A DNA stretch of 64,000 nucleotides from Chryseobacterium sp. (lineage in GTDB: Bacteria; Bacteroidota; Bacteroidia; Flavobacteriales; Weeksellaceae), in assembly GCF_029240215.1 (NCBI RefSeq), contig NZ_JARBTK010000002.1:1-64000 (forward strand). The letters are read 5' to 3'. How positions within the stretch are numbered: position 1 is the first letter of the stretch; the number at the start of each line of letters is the position of its first letter. A model generated the notes under the pieces. It saw only the letters and a list, made by a program, of their open reading frames with translations, was not told the DNA's origin and made no database searches. The position numbers and the translations under genes are program-made. This document shows positions 27,552 through 36,287 of the stretch, one piece after another.

Positions 27552-27797
27552 TTATCCTAACGGACAAAGAGGACTCATTCCGTTGGGACAATTTTGGTCG
27601 CACGGAATATAAGACTGACTGTCAGGGCAATAACCCAAAACAGGATCTCCTCCTCCACCAGAACCGCCTAAACAAGGGTCTCCCGGTGGAATTATACACG
27701 GGCACCCGATTGGTCCTATATCACATTTCCCAGAACCACCGGCTCCATTAATTCCTTTTAAATCTTCTCGATTTAATTTTTTAAAATTTTTCAACAT
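27552..27797 (-). CDS. GG-leader Cys-rich bacteriocin-like peptide
   Basis: 81 aa. The N-terminus MLKNFKKLNREDLKGINGAG followed by G is a double-glycine type leader as in class II bacteriocins and other exported peptides. The predicted core is very rich in Gly, Pro and Cys: eight cysteines in GKCDIGPIGCPC, DPCLGG, GYCPD, PCDQNC and SPLCPLG, with a GGSGGGGD linker. No peptidase-ABC transporter or maturation enzyme lies next to it. A TATATTTG box lies at 27833-27826. Such peptides are common, mostly uncharacterised, in Chryseobacterium-like genomes. Whether it is antimicrobial is not shown. Confidence 0.75.
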   Translation of the reverse strand: MLKNFKKLNREDLKGINGAGGSGKCDIGPIGCPCIIPPGDPCLGGSGGGGDPVLGYCPDSQSYIPCDQNCPNGMSPLCPLG

Positions 27798-27825
27798 ATT
27801 TTAATATTTTAATTTGACTTGTAAA

Positions 27826-27833
27826 CAAATATA
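27826..27833 (-). promoter_or_regulatory. TATATTTG -7 box of the GG-leader peptide
   Basis: Minus-strand TATATTTG 28 bp before the peptide start; -33 element unclear. Confidence 0.45.
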
Positions 27834-27951
27834 TAAAATCTAAAAATATAAAATAAAATTATTTCTCTAAAAGGAGAAGAAAAGAAAAAGGACTTATTAT
27901 AATTACAATTGGAAATAATTTTTTTTTAAATTTGATATAAAATTATATCCC

Positions 27952-28329
27952 ATGAAAATCATAAAATTTATTCTTTGCCTTCTGTTTGGGCTCATGTTTA
28001 TCAATGCCGGATTAGATAAATTCTTTCATTACAATCCGATGCCAAAATTATCTGAAGAACAAATGAAAGTTTATGCCGCTTTCGAAGAAATCGGTTGGTT
28101 GATGCCATTAGTTGGAGCTGTAGAAATAATTGGTGGATTATTATTTATTTTTCCTAAAACCCGAGCTTTAGGAGCGATTATTATCTTACCTGTAATGGTT
28201 GGTATTTTACTGCATAATGTTTACAGAGATCCATCATCAACAGGAATTGCCATTTCAGCAGTTTTAACTTTAATCAATCTTTGGATCATTATTGACAATA
28301 AAGAAAAATACAAAGCTTTAATTAGCTGA
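27952..28329 (+). CDS. DoxX family membrane protein
   Basis: 125 aa with four membrane helices: FILCLLFGLMFINAGLDKFF, WLMPLVGAVEIIGGLLFIF, LGAIIILPVMVGILLHNVY and ISAVLTLINLWIII. The N-terminal helix with NAGLDKF and the P-x2-G-xxE-hhGG pattern in helix 2 fit the DoxX/DoxD family, which is linked to thiol or quinone redox in the membrane. TAAATTTG at 27927-27934 with TTG at 27909 (spacing 15) may be its promoter. Confidence 0.8.
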   Translation: MKIIKFILCLLFGLMFINAGLDKFFHYNPMPKLSEEQMKVYAAFEEIGWLMPLVGAVEIIGGLLFIFPKTRALGAIIILPVMVGILLHNVYRDPSSTGIAISAVLTLINLWIIIDNKEKYKALIS

Positions 28330-28340
28330 AAAATAATGAG

Positions 28341-28409
28341 TAGTCAATTGTGAATTCTTTTTGCTGTCAGTTTTAAATTTACCTGCAGAGCAAAATTCAC
28401 AATTGACTA
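28341..28409. repeat. Long inverted repeat between convergent genes
   Basis: TAGTCAATTGTGAATT (28341-28356) is the exact reverse complement of 28394-28409, and TTTGCT with AGCAAA extends the pairing inward. It lies between the doxX stop and the acyl-CoA dehydrogenase stop and could end both transcripts, though it lacks a GC-rich stem. Confidence 0.6.
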
Positions 28410-28421
28410 TTGACTCCAAAA

Positions 28422-29780
28422 TCATACAAATGCGCTGAATCCTGTAATCGATCTTCCTACAATCAGTGAATTGATTTCTTTGGTTCCTTCGTAAGAATAG
28501 ATTGCTTCGGCATCGGCTACAAATCTGGCAACATCATATTCAAGCAGAATTCCGTTTCCGCCCATTACTTCTCGCGCTCTTGAGACGATATCTCTGGTTC
28601 TCATTGTGCAGAAAACTTTGGCTAAAGAAGCATGCTCATCTTTTAAAATATCTTCGTCCTGCATTTCAGAAAGTCTGAAAACCATAGTTTGCATTGCTGT
28701 AAGGTTAGATAACATTTCTACCAAATGCCCCTGAATCATCTGAAAAGCAGCAATCGGTTTTCCGAATTGTTCTCTTGTTCTGGTATAGGCTAATGCGCTT
28801 TCGTAAGCTCCTCTTGCGCATCCGGTTGCCATCCACGCAACTCCGGCTCTGGTCATTCTAAGAACTTTTGCGGTATCTTTAAACGAGTTGGCATTCTGCA
28901 ATCTGTTTTCTTCTGTGACTAAACAATCTTTTAAAGTAATTAATCCATTTTGAACGATTCTCAATGCCATTTTTCCTTTTATTTTCTCAACAGAATATCC
29001 AGGATTATCTTTTTCAACAATAAAACCTTTTACTTCACCATCATCTAAATCTCTCGCCCAAATAATAATTAAATCTGCAAAAGTTGCGTTTCCGATCCAT
29101 TTTTTTTGTCCATTCAAAATCCAGCCTTCGGGAGTTTTTTTGCAGGTTACAGTTAAACCTCCCGCTGCTCCGGAACCTACTTCCGGTTCTGTTAAACCAA
29201 AAGCGCCTATTTTTTCAAACTTTTGCATTTGAGGAAGCCATTTTTGCTTTTGTTCTTCTGAACCGCAAATGTAAATGGAGCCCATCGACAAGCCAGATTG
29301 CACTCCAAAAAAGGTGGCAATTGAAGCATCCACTCTTGCCATTTCCATTGCGATAACACCTTCCATCAGAAAAGGCATTCCTTTACAGCCATATCCTTCA
29401 TAAGTTACTCCGCAAATATCAAGTTTTTGGAATTTTGGAATTAATTCAAAAGGAAATTCATCTCTCAACCAATAATGATTCACCAAGGGTTTCACTTCTT
29501 TTTCCATAAACGCTCTTACCTTGAGCTGAACTTCTCGTTGTTCCGGTGTCAAAGTATGATAGATATCGTAGAAATCTCCGTCAATTGGTGGAAGTTCTTT
29601 TTTCTTTTTATTCGGATCAAGCATTTTCATCATTCCGCTCAACTGTTTATCGTCTAATTTGGAAAAGTTTTCCATGAGTTTCGGAAGATTTACTTTTTGT
29701 GAAATTTCGCTTAACTGATCAAAATCTATCGATCTGAATAATTCTATGGCATTTCTGATTTTGGAAAAAGTTTTAGACAT
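28422..29780 (-). CDS. Acyl-CoA dehydrogenase
   Basis: 452 aa from MSKTFSKIRNAIEL at 29780; an 18-residue upstream extension of the frame is atypical. FAD and substrate motifs: GAFGLTEPEVGSGAAGG, KKWIGNATFADLIIIWA, REQFGKPIAAFQMIQG and VMGGNGILLEYDVARF. The catalytic Glu is in YSYEGTKEINSLIVGR, the position used by glutaryl-CoA and short-chain enzymes. A helical 60-residue N-terminal extension precedes the usual start. It oxidises an acyl-CoA and feeds electrons to ETF; the acyl chain is not clear from sequence. Confidence 0.9.
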   Translation of the reverse strand: MSKTFSKIRNAIELFRSIDFDQLSEISQKVNLPKLMENFSKLDDKQLSGMMKMLDPNKKKKELPPIDGDFYDIYHTLTPEQREVQLKVRAFMEKEVKPLVNHYWLRDEFPFELIPKFQKLDICGVTYEGYGCKGMPFLMEGVIAMEMARVDASIATFFGVQSGLSMGSIYICGSEEQKQKWLPQMQKFEKIGAFGLTEPEVGSGAAGGLTVTCKKTPEGWILNGQKKWIGNATFADLIIIWARDLDDGEVKGFIVEKDNPGYSVEKIKGKMALRIVQNGLITLKDCLVTEENRLQNANSFKDTAKVLRMTRAGVAWMATGCARGAYESALAYTRTREQFGKPIAAFQMIQGHLVEMLSNLTAMQTMVFRLSEMQDEDILKDEHASLAKVFCTMRTRDIVSRAREVMGGNGILLEYDVARFVADAEAIYSYEGTKEINSLIVGRSITGFSAFV

Positions 29781-29982
29781 ATTGATTTTGGTTTGATTTG
29801 TAAAATTTAAGCAAAAATCAATCCGAAATACCACACTTACAAACTACGTTATTTTACAAAATACTGATTTACAGCAAACTAAGTTAATTATTTTATTTAC
29901 AAATCTTTTACTTTCTATTTTCAAACATTACAAACGTTTCGTTCTCAACTTTGAGGTAAGCAAAAAATTAAAAATCAATATT

Positions 29983-30873
29983 ATGAAAACTACTTACATC
30001 AAATTATCATTAGCAATATTTATTTTAATTGGAATCTCTTCATGTAAAAAAAATGAAGCAACAGTAAGCGATTATGATACTGCAGAATACAACAAAGATA
30101 TAACAGCAGATAGTGTCTCATCTGTAGCAAAAATGTCTGTAAAAGACAAACAATTTATCAAAACTGCCAACGTCAACATGGAAGTAAAAGATGTTTACGA
30201 TGCGACAATTTCCATCGAAAAATCGGTTCAGGATTTGGGAGGCTTTGTCACCAATAGTAATTTGCGGAGTAATGTTTTCTCAGAAGATTCTTACAATACA
30301 TCAGACAACGAAGCAATGCTTGTCAAAAAATACCAAACTGAAAATACAATGCAAGTAAGAGTTCCTACCGAAAAACTGGGCGAACTTTTGACTTTTATTA
30401 ACGACAAAAAGCTTTTTCTTAATTCAAGAGTCATTAACGCTGAAGACGTGACGGCAAGTATAAAATATGCAGAGCTCGAAGGAAAAAGAATTAAAAAAAC
30501 CGGTGAAAATATTTCAGAGCTTAAAACTACTAAAGACAAAGTAAATCTGAGCAATGAAAATATGTCTGAAGAAAATCCTAATATGGATGTTGCAGATCAT
30601 TTAAAATATAGCACAGTAGACATTTACATCAAAGAGCCACAACTTCGTATTGCGGAAATTGCCGTGACCAATACCACAAATATTGACAATAAATATAAGT
30701 TCGCCTTCTTTTACAGTGCAAAGAATGCTTTTGTGGAAGGTTTTTATTTAATTCAGAGAATTTTTGTGGGATTGATTATGATTTGGCCGATTCTTTTAAT
30801 TGCAGGTTTTGGATTTTACTTTTACCGAAAAAATCAATCTAAAAGAAAAGCAATTCAAGCTACAAAAGAATAA
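29983..30873 (+). CDS. DUF4349 lipoprotein
   Basis: 296 aa. Lipoprotein signal with Cys at residue 21 (LIGISSCKKNEA). The domain matches DUF4349: FIKTANVNMEVKDVYDATIS, GGFVTNSNLRSN, MQVRVPTEKLGELLTFINDK and YAELEGKRIKKTGENISELK, a coiled coil. The C-terminal membrane helix (IFVGLIMIWPILLIAGFGFY) is followed by basic residues. The family is found in many bacteria and has no assigned role. A terminator follows. Confidence 0.85.
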   Translation: MKTTYIKLSLAIFILIGISSCKKNEATVSDYDTAEYNKDITADSVSSVAKMSVKDKQFIKTANVNMEVKDVYDATISIEKSVQDLGGFVTNSNLRSNVFSEDSYNTSDNEAMLVKKYQTENTMQVRVPTEKLGELLTFINDKKLFLNSRVINAEDVTASIKYAELEGKRIKKTGENISELKTTKDKVNLSNENMSEENPNMDVADHLKYSTVDIYIKEPQLRIAEIAVTNTTNIDNKYKFAFFYSAKNAFVEGFYLIQRIFVGLIMIWPILLIAGFGFYFYRKNQSKRKAIQATKE

Positions 30874-30913
30874 AACCGGCATCCTAACCTTGTGTTATCA
30901 ATATAGATTTTTC

Positions 30914-30942
30914 AAAACCTCTGCATTTCTGGAGGTCTTTTG
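30914..30942 (+). terminator. Terminator after the DUF4349 gene
   Basis: AAAACCTC pairs with GAGGTCTTTT around a 10-base loop and is followed by T's. Confidence 0.75.
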
Positions 30943-31011
30943 TTTTTGATTTCTTTAAAATATTTGAAATCAAAATACTCTAAGTCGATTTTTAACCCTC
31001 AATTAACATCG

Positions 31012-31079
31012 TTGGTGTAAAATTCCGTAAATTTGCAGATCATTAATCCGGCATAAGGATTTGATTGGTTTTACACCAA
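31012..31079 (+). promoter_or_regulatory. Nested inverted repeats in the pgi leader
   Basis: TTGGTGTAAAA at 31012 is exactly complementary to TTTTACACCAA at 31069; inside lies AATCC/GGATT (31045, 31057). A TAAATTTG -7-like box sits between the arms at 31028-31035. It may act as an operator pair or as a folded RNA leader. Confidence 0.4.
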
Positions 31080-31115
31080 AATTCTGAGCCCTAAAATTTT
31101 AATTTCTAGACTTTT

Positions 31116-32756
31116 ATGCTATCAAAAATAAATCCTATACAAACTAACAGCTGGAAGGCACTTGACGATTATTTTGCAAACAATGACTTAGAACTGAGAA
31201 GTCTTTTTCAATATAATACTAATCGTTTCAATGAATTTTCTATAAAAAGAGAAAATTTTCTTTTCGATTATTCTAAAAACTTGATTACTGCTGAAACTAA
31301 ACAGCTTTTATTAAATCTAGCAGAAGAATGTCAGTTGAAAGATGCAATTTCTAAAATGTTTTCGGGAGATATAATCAACGAGACAGAAGGAAGAGCCGTT
31401 CTGCATACAGCTTTGAGAGATTTTTCCGAGAAAGAAATATTGGTTGACGGAGAAAACATCAAACCTCAAATCAAGAGAGTTCTTGATCACATGAAAACTT
31501 TTTCTGAAAGCATTATTTCAGGATCACACAAAGGTTTTAACGGAAAAGAAATCACTGATGTTGTGAACATCGGAATCGGAGGTTCAGATTTGGGACCTGT
31601 AATGGTGGTTTCTGCTTTAAAACATTTTAAAACCAGATTAAACGTTCATTTCGTTTCTAATGTGGACGGAAATCATATTGCAGAAGTTGTAAAAGATTTG
31701 AATCCTGAAACCACTCTATTCATCATTGCTTCCAAGACTTTTACAACTCAGGAAACGATGACGAATGCCAATTCAGCAAAAGACTGGTTCTTAAAAGCAG
31801 GGAAACAGGAAGATGTCGCAAAACATTTTGTCGCTTTATCAACCAATGTTCAAGCAGTTAAAGACTTCGGAATTGCAGAAGAAAACATTTTCGAATTCTG
31901 GGATTGGGTTGGTGGAAGATATTCACTTTGGAGCGCAATCGGTTTAAGCATCGTTCTTTCAGTTGGGTATGAAAACTTTGAACAATTATTGAAGGGAGCT
32001 TTTGATACAGATCAACATTTCCAAACGACAGATTTTTCTGAAAACATTCCTGTTTTGATGGGGTTATTAGGAATTTGGTATCGTAATTTCTACGCAGCAA
32101 CAAGCTATGCAATTTTACCTTATTCTCAATATTTAGACAGATTTGCAGCCTATCTTCAACAGGGAGATATGGAAAGCAACGGAAAATGCGTTGACAGAAA
32201 CGGAGAATTCGTAGAATATGAAACAGGACCAATCATTTGGGGAGAACCTGGGACAAATGGGCAACACGCTTTCTATCAATTGATTCATCAGGGAACAGAA
32301 CTGATTCCTGCAGATTTTATCGCGTATGCAAAAAGTCCTAACAAAGTTTCTGATCATCAGGATAAATTGTTAGCTAACTTTTTTGCACAGACTGAAGCAC
32401 TTGCCTTTGGAAAAACGGAAGAAGAAGTTGAAGAAGAATTAAAATCAGCAGGAAAAACTGACGAAGAGATTGATTTCTTATTAAACTACAAAGTCTTCCA
32501 CGGAAACACTCCAACTAACTCAATAATTTTCAATGAATTAACTCCTTTTTCATTAGGACAGTTAATTGCAATGTATGAACATAAAATCTTCGTTCAGGGA
32601 GTAATTTGGAATATTTTCAGTTTTGACCAGTTTGGTGTTGAATTAGGAAAAGTTTTAGCAAATAAAATCTTACCTGAATTAGAAAATAATGAGACAATCA
32701 GCTCTCATGATAGCTCAACAAATGGACTGATTAATTATTATAAAGCAAATAAATAA
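31116..32756 (+). CDS. pgi: Glucose-6-phosphate isomerase
   Basis: 546 aa, the usual length. Interconverts glucose 6-phosphate and fructose 6-phosphate. Motifs: [33 protein letters not shown], the PGI signature [27 protein letters not shown], and [18 protein letters not shown] with the C-terminal signature. The leader of about 80 bp carries inverted repeats. Confidence 0.97.
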   Translation: MLSKINPIQTNSWKALDDYFANNDLELRSLFQYNTNRFNEFSIKRENFLFDYSKNLITAETKQLLLNLAEECQLKDAISKMFSGDIINETEGRAVLHTALRDFSEKEILVDGENIKPQIKRVLDHMKTFSESIISGSHKGFNGKEITDVVNIGIGGSDLGPVMVVSALKHFKTRLNVHFVSNVDGNHIAEVVKDLNPETTLFIIASKTFTTQETMTNANSAKDWFLKAGKQEDVAKHFVALSTNVQAVKDFGIAEENIFEFWDWVGGRYSLWSAIGLSIVLSVGYENFEQLLKGAFDTDQHFQTTDFSENIPVLMGLLGIWYRNFYAATSYAILPYSQYLDRFAAYLQQGDMESNGKCVDRNGEFVEYETGPIIWGEPGTNGQHAFYQLIHQGTELIPADFIAYAKSPNKVSDHQDKLLANFFAQTEALAFGKTEEEVEEELKSAGKTDEEIDFLLNYKVFHGNTPTNSIIFNELTPFSLGQLIAMYEHKIFVQGVIWNIFSFDQFGVELGKVLANKILPELENNETISSHDSSTNGLINYYKANK

Positions 32757-32797
32757 CTATTGCAGATTTTCATTAATTTTACTTAAAAATAAAAGAT

Positions 32798-33016
32798 ATG
32801 ACACAAATTATCATTAACCTAAACAACAAGGAAGAAGAGACCTTTGTGGAAACTTTTTTGAAAAAAATGAAAATCAGCTTTGAAAAAAATGAAGAGGATT
32901 TTGAATTAACGGGTGAAATGAAAAAAGTGATCGATGAAGCATTAAAACAAGACAGATCACAATCTGTAGATGCATTTGAATCGCTAAAGAGAATTTCAGA
33001 AAAGTATGGCATTTAA
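32798..33016 (+). CDS. Antitoxin-like protein of a RelE/ParE-type pair
   Basis: 72 aa: MTQIIINLNNKEEETFVETF at the N-terminus (a beta-strand and helix) and an acidic helical C-terminus ending SLKRISEKYGI. This is the form of small Bacteroidota antitoxins (DUF2683-like). Its end overlaps the start of a RelE/ParE-type toxin frame by 11 bp, the normal arrangement. The toxin frame has a nonsense codon, so the antitoxin may be an orphan. Confidence 0.75.
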   Translation: MTQIIINLNNKEEETFVETFLKKMKISFEKNEEDFELTGEMKKVIDEALKQDRSQSVDAFESLKRISEKYGI

Positions 33017-33296
33017 AATTCTCGTTTCTCCTATTGCAACCAATAATATTGATGATGCCATTAAATATTATAAGAGGCAATCTCAGTCATCTGCGAGAAG
33101 TTTTAGGAAGAAATTATTTGATGCTTATAAATCTTTACAGACGAATCCTTTCTTTGCTGTTAGGTAAAAAGATGTAAGAGCAATCCCTCTAAAGAAATTG
33201 CCGTATTTAGTTTTATTTGACATAGATGAGAAAGAGAAAATCGTAAACATCCTTTCCGTTTTCTGCACTCATCAGAATCCTGAAAAATATCCTTAA
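33006..33296 (+). pseudogene. RelE/ParE-type toxin with an in-frame stop
   Basis: Reading from the ATG at 33006 gives MAFKILVSPIATNNIDDAIK, YYKRQSQSSARSFRKKLFDA and YKSLQTNPFFAVR, then TAA at 33165, then in the same frame KDVRAIPLKKLPYLVLFDID and VNILSVFCTHQNPEKYP, stopping at 33294. The whole is a 96-codon RelE/ParE-fold protein; the TAA stands where family members usually have a Tyr (RYKDVRxxPLKKFPY), so a single base change from TAT or TAC explains it. The truncated 53-aa product lacks the C-terminal strands. I call it a recent pseudogene. Confidence 0.85.
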
Positions 33297-33326
33297 AATC
33301 TAATAATAAAAAGTAATAAAAGTAAA

Positions 33327-34211
33327 ATGGCAGAAATTCTTGACGGATTAAAAGTATCCAAAGAAATAAAAGCAGAAATCAAGGTTGAAGTTGATAAAAT
33401 CATTGCAAGCAAAAGAAGAGCACCCCATTTGGTGGCAATTCTTGTTGGAAACAATGGAGCGAGTAAAGCATATGTAAATGCTAAAGTGAAAGATTGTGAA
33501 GAAGTAGGTTTTCAATCTAGCTTAGTCAAATTTCCAAGTACGGTTTCTGAATCTGAATTATTGGAAAAAATTGAGGAACTTAATAAGGATAAATCTGTAG
33601 ACGGATTTATCGTTCAGTTGCCTTTACCCGATCAGGTTGATCAGGAGAAAATCATTAACGCGATCGATCCAAGAAAAGATGTTGACGGTTTTCACCCTAC
33701 CAATTTCGGGAAAATGGCTTTAGAAATGGATACATTTTTACCTGCAACTCCATTTGGAATTTTAACATTATTGGAAAGATATAATATTGAAACCAAAGGT
33801 AAAGACTGTGTCATCATCGGTAGAAGTAAAATCGTAGGAAGACCAATGAGTATCTTGATGGGAAGAAAAGATTTCCCGGGAAATTCAACGGTTACTTTGA
33901 CCCATTCTTACACAAAAGACATCGAAGAATATACTAAAAAAGCAGACATCGTCATTACAGCTTTAGGTGATCCTCACTTTTTAAAAGGTGAAATGATCAA
34001 AGACGGAGCCGTGATTGTAGATGTAGGAATTACAAGAGTAGATAACAATTCCCCAAAAGGATACTATTTGGCAGGTGACGTCGATTTCGACAGCTGTGCG
34101 GCAAAAGCAAGCTGGATCACGCCTGTTCCCGGGGGTGTCGGACCTATGACAAGAGCAATGTTGATGAAAAACACCATCATCGCTTACAAAACTTCGGTCT
34201 ATAATGACTAA
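33327..34211 (+). CDS. folD: Methylenetetrahydrofolate dehydrogenase/cyclohydrolase
   Basis: 294 aa. Bifunctional enzyme of one-carbon metabolism. Motifs: LVGNNGASKAYVNAKVKDCE (catalytic region with Lys), DGFIVQLPLPDQV, NAIDPRKDVDGFHPTNFGKM, the NAD(P) site CVIIGRSKIVGRPMSILM, and the C-terminal signature TPVPGGVGPMTRAMLM. Six bases separate it from queE, so they share a transcript. Confidence 0.97.
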   Translation: MAEILDGLKVSKEIKAEIKVEVDKIIASKRRAPHLVAILVGNNGASKAYVNAKVKDCEEVGFQSSLVKFPSTVSESELLEKIEELNKDKSVDGFIVQLPLPDQVDQEKIINAIDPRKDVDGFHPTNFGKMALEMDTFLPATPFGILTLLERYNIETKGKDCVIIGRSKIVGRPMSILMGRKDFPGNSTVTLTHSYTKDIEEYTKKADIVITALGDPHFLKGEMIKDGAVIVDVGITRVDNNSPKGYYLAGDVDFDSCAAKASWITPVPGGVGPMTRAMLMKNTIIAYKTSVYND

Positions 34212-34217
34212 TTTAAA

Positions 34218-34847
34218 ATGAATAAAGAAGAAGATATTTTATTAAATGAAGGTAAAATGCTCCCGGTGATGGAGCATTTTTACACGATTCAGGGAGAAGG
34301 AGCACACACCGGAAAAGCAGCCTATTTCATTAGATTGGGAGGCTGCGACGTCGGTTGCCATTGGTGTGATGTAAAGGAAAGCTGGAATCCTGATCTTCAT
34401 CCTCTAATGAATGCGGAAGAAATTGCAGAAACGGCAGCAAAACATTGCAAGATTGTAGTGTTAACAGGGGGAGAACCATTGATGTGGAATTTAAATATCT
34501 TGACTTCCAAATTGAAAGAATTAGAATGTACCGTTCATATAGAAACTTCGGGAGCTTATCCGATGAGCGGACAACTGGACTGGATCACACTTTCACCAAA
34601 AAAAACAGGGCTTCCAAAGGAAGAAATCTATGCACAAGCGCATGAGTTGAAAATGATCATTTTTAACAATAATGATTTTAAATTTGCAGAAGAACAAGCT
34701 GCAAAAGTTTCTGAAAACTGCAGATTGTACCTTCAGAGTGAGTGGAGCAAGCGTGACGAAATGTATCCTAAGATCACAGACTTCATTCTTGCAAATCCGC
34801 GTTGGCAAGCGTCGGTTCAGACCCATAAATATCTTAATATCCCATAA
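34218..34847 (+). CDS. queE: 7-carboxy-7-deazaguanine synthase
   Basis: 209 aa radical-SAM enzyme of queuosine (preQ0) biosynthesis. It opens with MEHFYTIQGEGAHTGKAAYF and has the cluster motif CDVGCHWCD (Cx3Cx2C), then VLTGGEPLMWN and VHIETSGAYPM. The C-terminal QSEWSKRDEMYPKITDFI and NPRWQASVQTHKYLNIP are typical of Bacteroidota QueE. Co-transcribed with folD. Confidence 0.95.
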   Translation: MNKEEDILLNEGKMLPVMEHFYTIQGEGAHTGKAAYFIRLGGCDVGCHWCDVKESWNPDLHPLMNAEEIAETAAKHCKIVVLTGGEPLMWNLNILTSKLKELECTVHIETSGAYPMSGQLDWITLSPKKTGLPKEEIYAQAHELKMIIFNNNDFKFAEEQAAKVSENCRLYLQSEWSKRDEMYPKITDFILANPRWQASVQTHKYLNIP

Positions 34848-34887
34848 AATTTCCTTAAATTAGCCTCTGTATCCTACATTTCAATAG

Positions 34888-36258
34888 ATGCAAAGAATCC
34901 GGTATTCCAGATATTTAAAATCAATCATTATTTTGCTTGACCTTTTGGTGATTGCAGGTATTTTTATGCTGTATTTTTTAAATAAAAATCCGGATTTGGT
35001 GCACGCAGAAGATGTATTGTCTCGAAATTCATTTTCACTTCTGCTGCTCTACTCTTTCTGGATATTATTAAGCGGAAGGACAAAAATTTACAATATTGCC
35101 AGAAATCTTACGTATATAATATTTGTAGAACGTGTCATCGTTCATTTTATGTTATTTATCATCGGATTGGTTCTCATCAGAAAAGTCAGTAACAACCAAT
35201 TTTTCAGTTCTGAGTTAACTTGGTTTTCACTCTACCTATTTTCCGCAGTTATTTTAACGAAATCTATTGTTTATTTTATTATTCGATATTTTCGGTCTTT
35301 AGGGATTAACAACAGAAATGTCATGTTTTTACATGAGGATGATTCTACCGAAACACTAAAAAATATTCTGAAAGAAAGGAAGGATTATGGCTATAAAATC
35401 TTCAACTATAGTTCAACCGAGATTGATTCACATGAACTTATCAGTTTCTGGAAATCCAACGGCATTCATACCCTATTCATTCCGACAGAAAATCTTTTTT
35501 CAGATCATACGAGAGATGAGATTTTCAGATTGGCAGAAGCTCATAAAGTACACATTTCATTGATACCCAATATTTCTCAAAACGATTATTTCTTTTTCGA
35601 TTTGGGTTATATTGAGACTCAACCGGTTTTAAATCAAGGAAGATATCCTTTAGATTATTATTCTAATTTTTTGCTAAAAAGAACTTTTGATATTGTATTT
35701 TCCATATTGGTCTTAGTTTTGATTTGTTCATGGTTGTTTCCGATTATTGCATTTTTGATTAAAAGAAACTCAAAAGGTCCTGTTTTTTTTGTTCAGAAGA
35801 GATACGGTTTTCATGAAGAAGTTTTTAATTGTATTAAATTCCGAACCATGGTTGTAAATGATGATTCTTCCATAAAAACCACTGAAGAAAATGACACACG
35901 AATTACAAGAATCGGAAAGTTTTTAAGAAGAACAAGCTTAGATGAAATGCCTCAATTCATCAATGTTTTGAAGGGCGAAATGTCAATTGTAGGACCAAGA
36001 CCTCACATGCTTGCAGTTGATAATTATTATAAGCCGAAAATAGGAAGATATACATTAAGAAGTTTAGCCAGCCCGGGAATCACAGGTTTGGCTCAGGTAA
36101 GTGGCTATCGCGGAGATTCGGGAAACGTAGAAGTAGAAATGAATAAACGCATCCTCGCAGATGCTTTTTATATAAGAAACTGGAGCTTTGTATTGGATAT
36201 GATCATCATCTTAAAAACCATTGTTTTGGTGATAGGCGGCGACAAAAATGCGAAGTAA
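34888..36258 (+). CDS. Polyprenyl-phosphate sugar-1-phosphate transferase
   Basis: 456 aa. Four N-terminal membrane helices, a soluble CoA-binding-like domain (NRNVMFLHEDDS) and a C-terminal bacterial sugar transferase domain with RTFDIVFSILVLVLICSWLF, FNCIKFRTMV, SLDEMPQFINVLKGEMSIVG and GPRPHM, as in WcaJ and WbaP. It starts synthesis of a surface polysaccharide by placing a sugar phosphate on undecaprenyl phosphate. No other glycan genes adjoin it; the glycan cassette at 11.5-17.5 kb could be functionally linked. Confidence 0.88.
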   Translation: MQRIRYSRYLKSIIILLDLLVIAGIFMLYFLNKNPDLVHAEDVLSRNSFSLLLLYSFWILLSGRTKIYNIARNLTYIIFVERVIVHFMLFIIGLVLIRKVSNNQFFSSELTWFSLYLFSAVILTKSIVYFIIRYFRSLGINNRNVMFLHEDDSTETLKNILKERKDYGYKIFNYSSTEIDSHELISFWKSNGIHTLFIPTENLFSDHTRDEIFRLAEAHKVHISLIPNISQNDYFFFDLGYIETQPVLNQGRYPLDYYSNFLLKRTFDIVFSILVLVLICSWLFPIIAFLIKRNSKGPVFFVQKRYGFHEEVFNCIKFRTMVVNDDSSIKTTEENDTRITRIGKFLRRTSLDEMPQFINVLKGEMSIVGPRPHMLAVDNYYKPKIGRYTLRSLASPGITGLAQVSGYRGDSGNVEVEMNKRILADAFYIRNWSFVLDMIIILKTIVLVIGGDKNAK

Positions 36259-36287
36259 AATAAATAAAAATAGTCTAATTTAGCAGA

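Noticed and set aside
28422..28440. Promoter within the 28341-28409 inverted repeat
   Set aside because: Both flanking genes end there, so a promoter has no gene to serve.
31858..32232. 124-codon minus-strand frame inside pgi
   Set aside because: It follows from codon use of the conserved pgi core; no family features.
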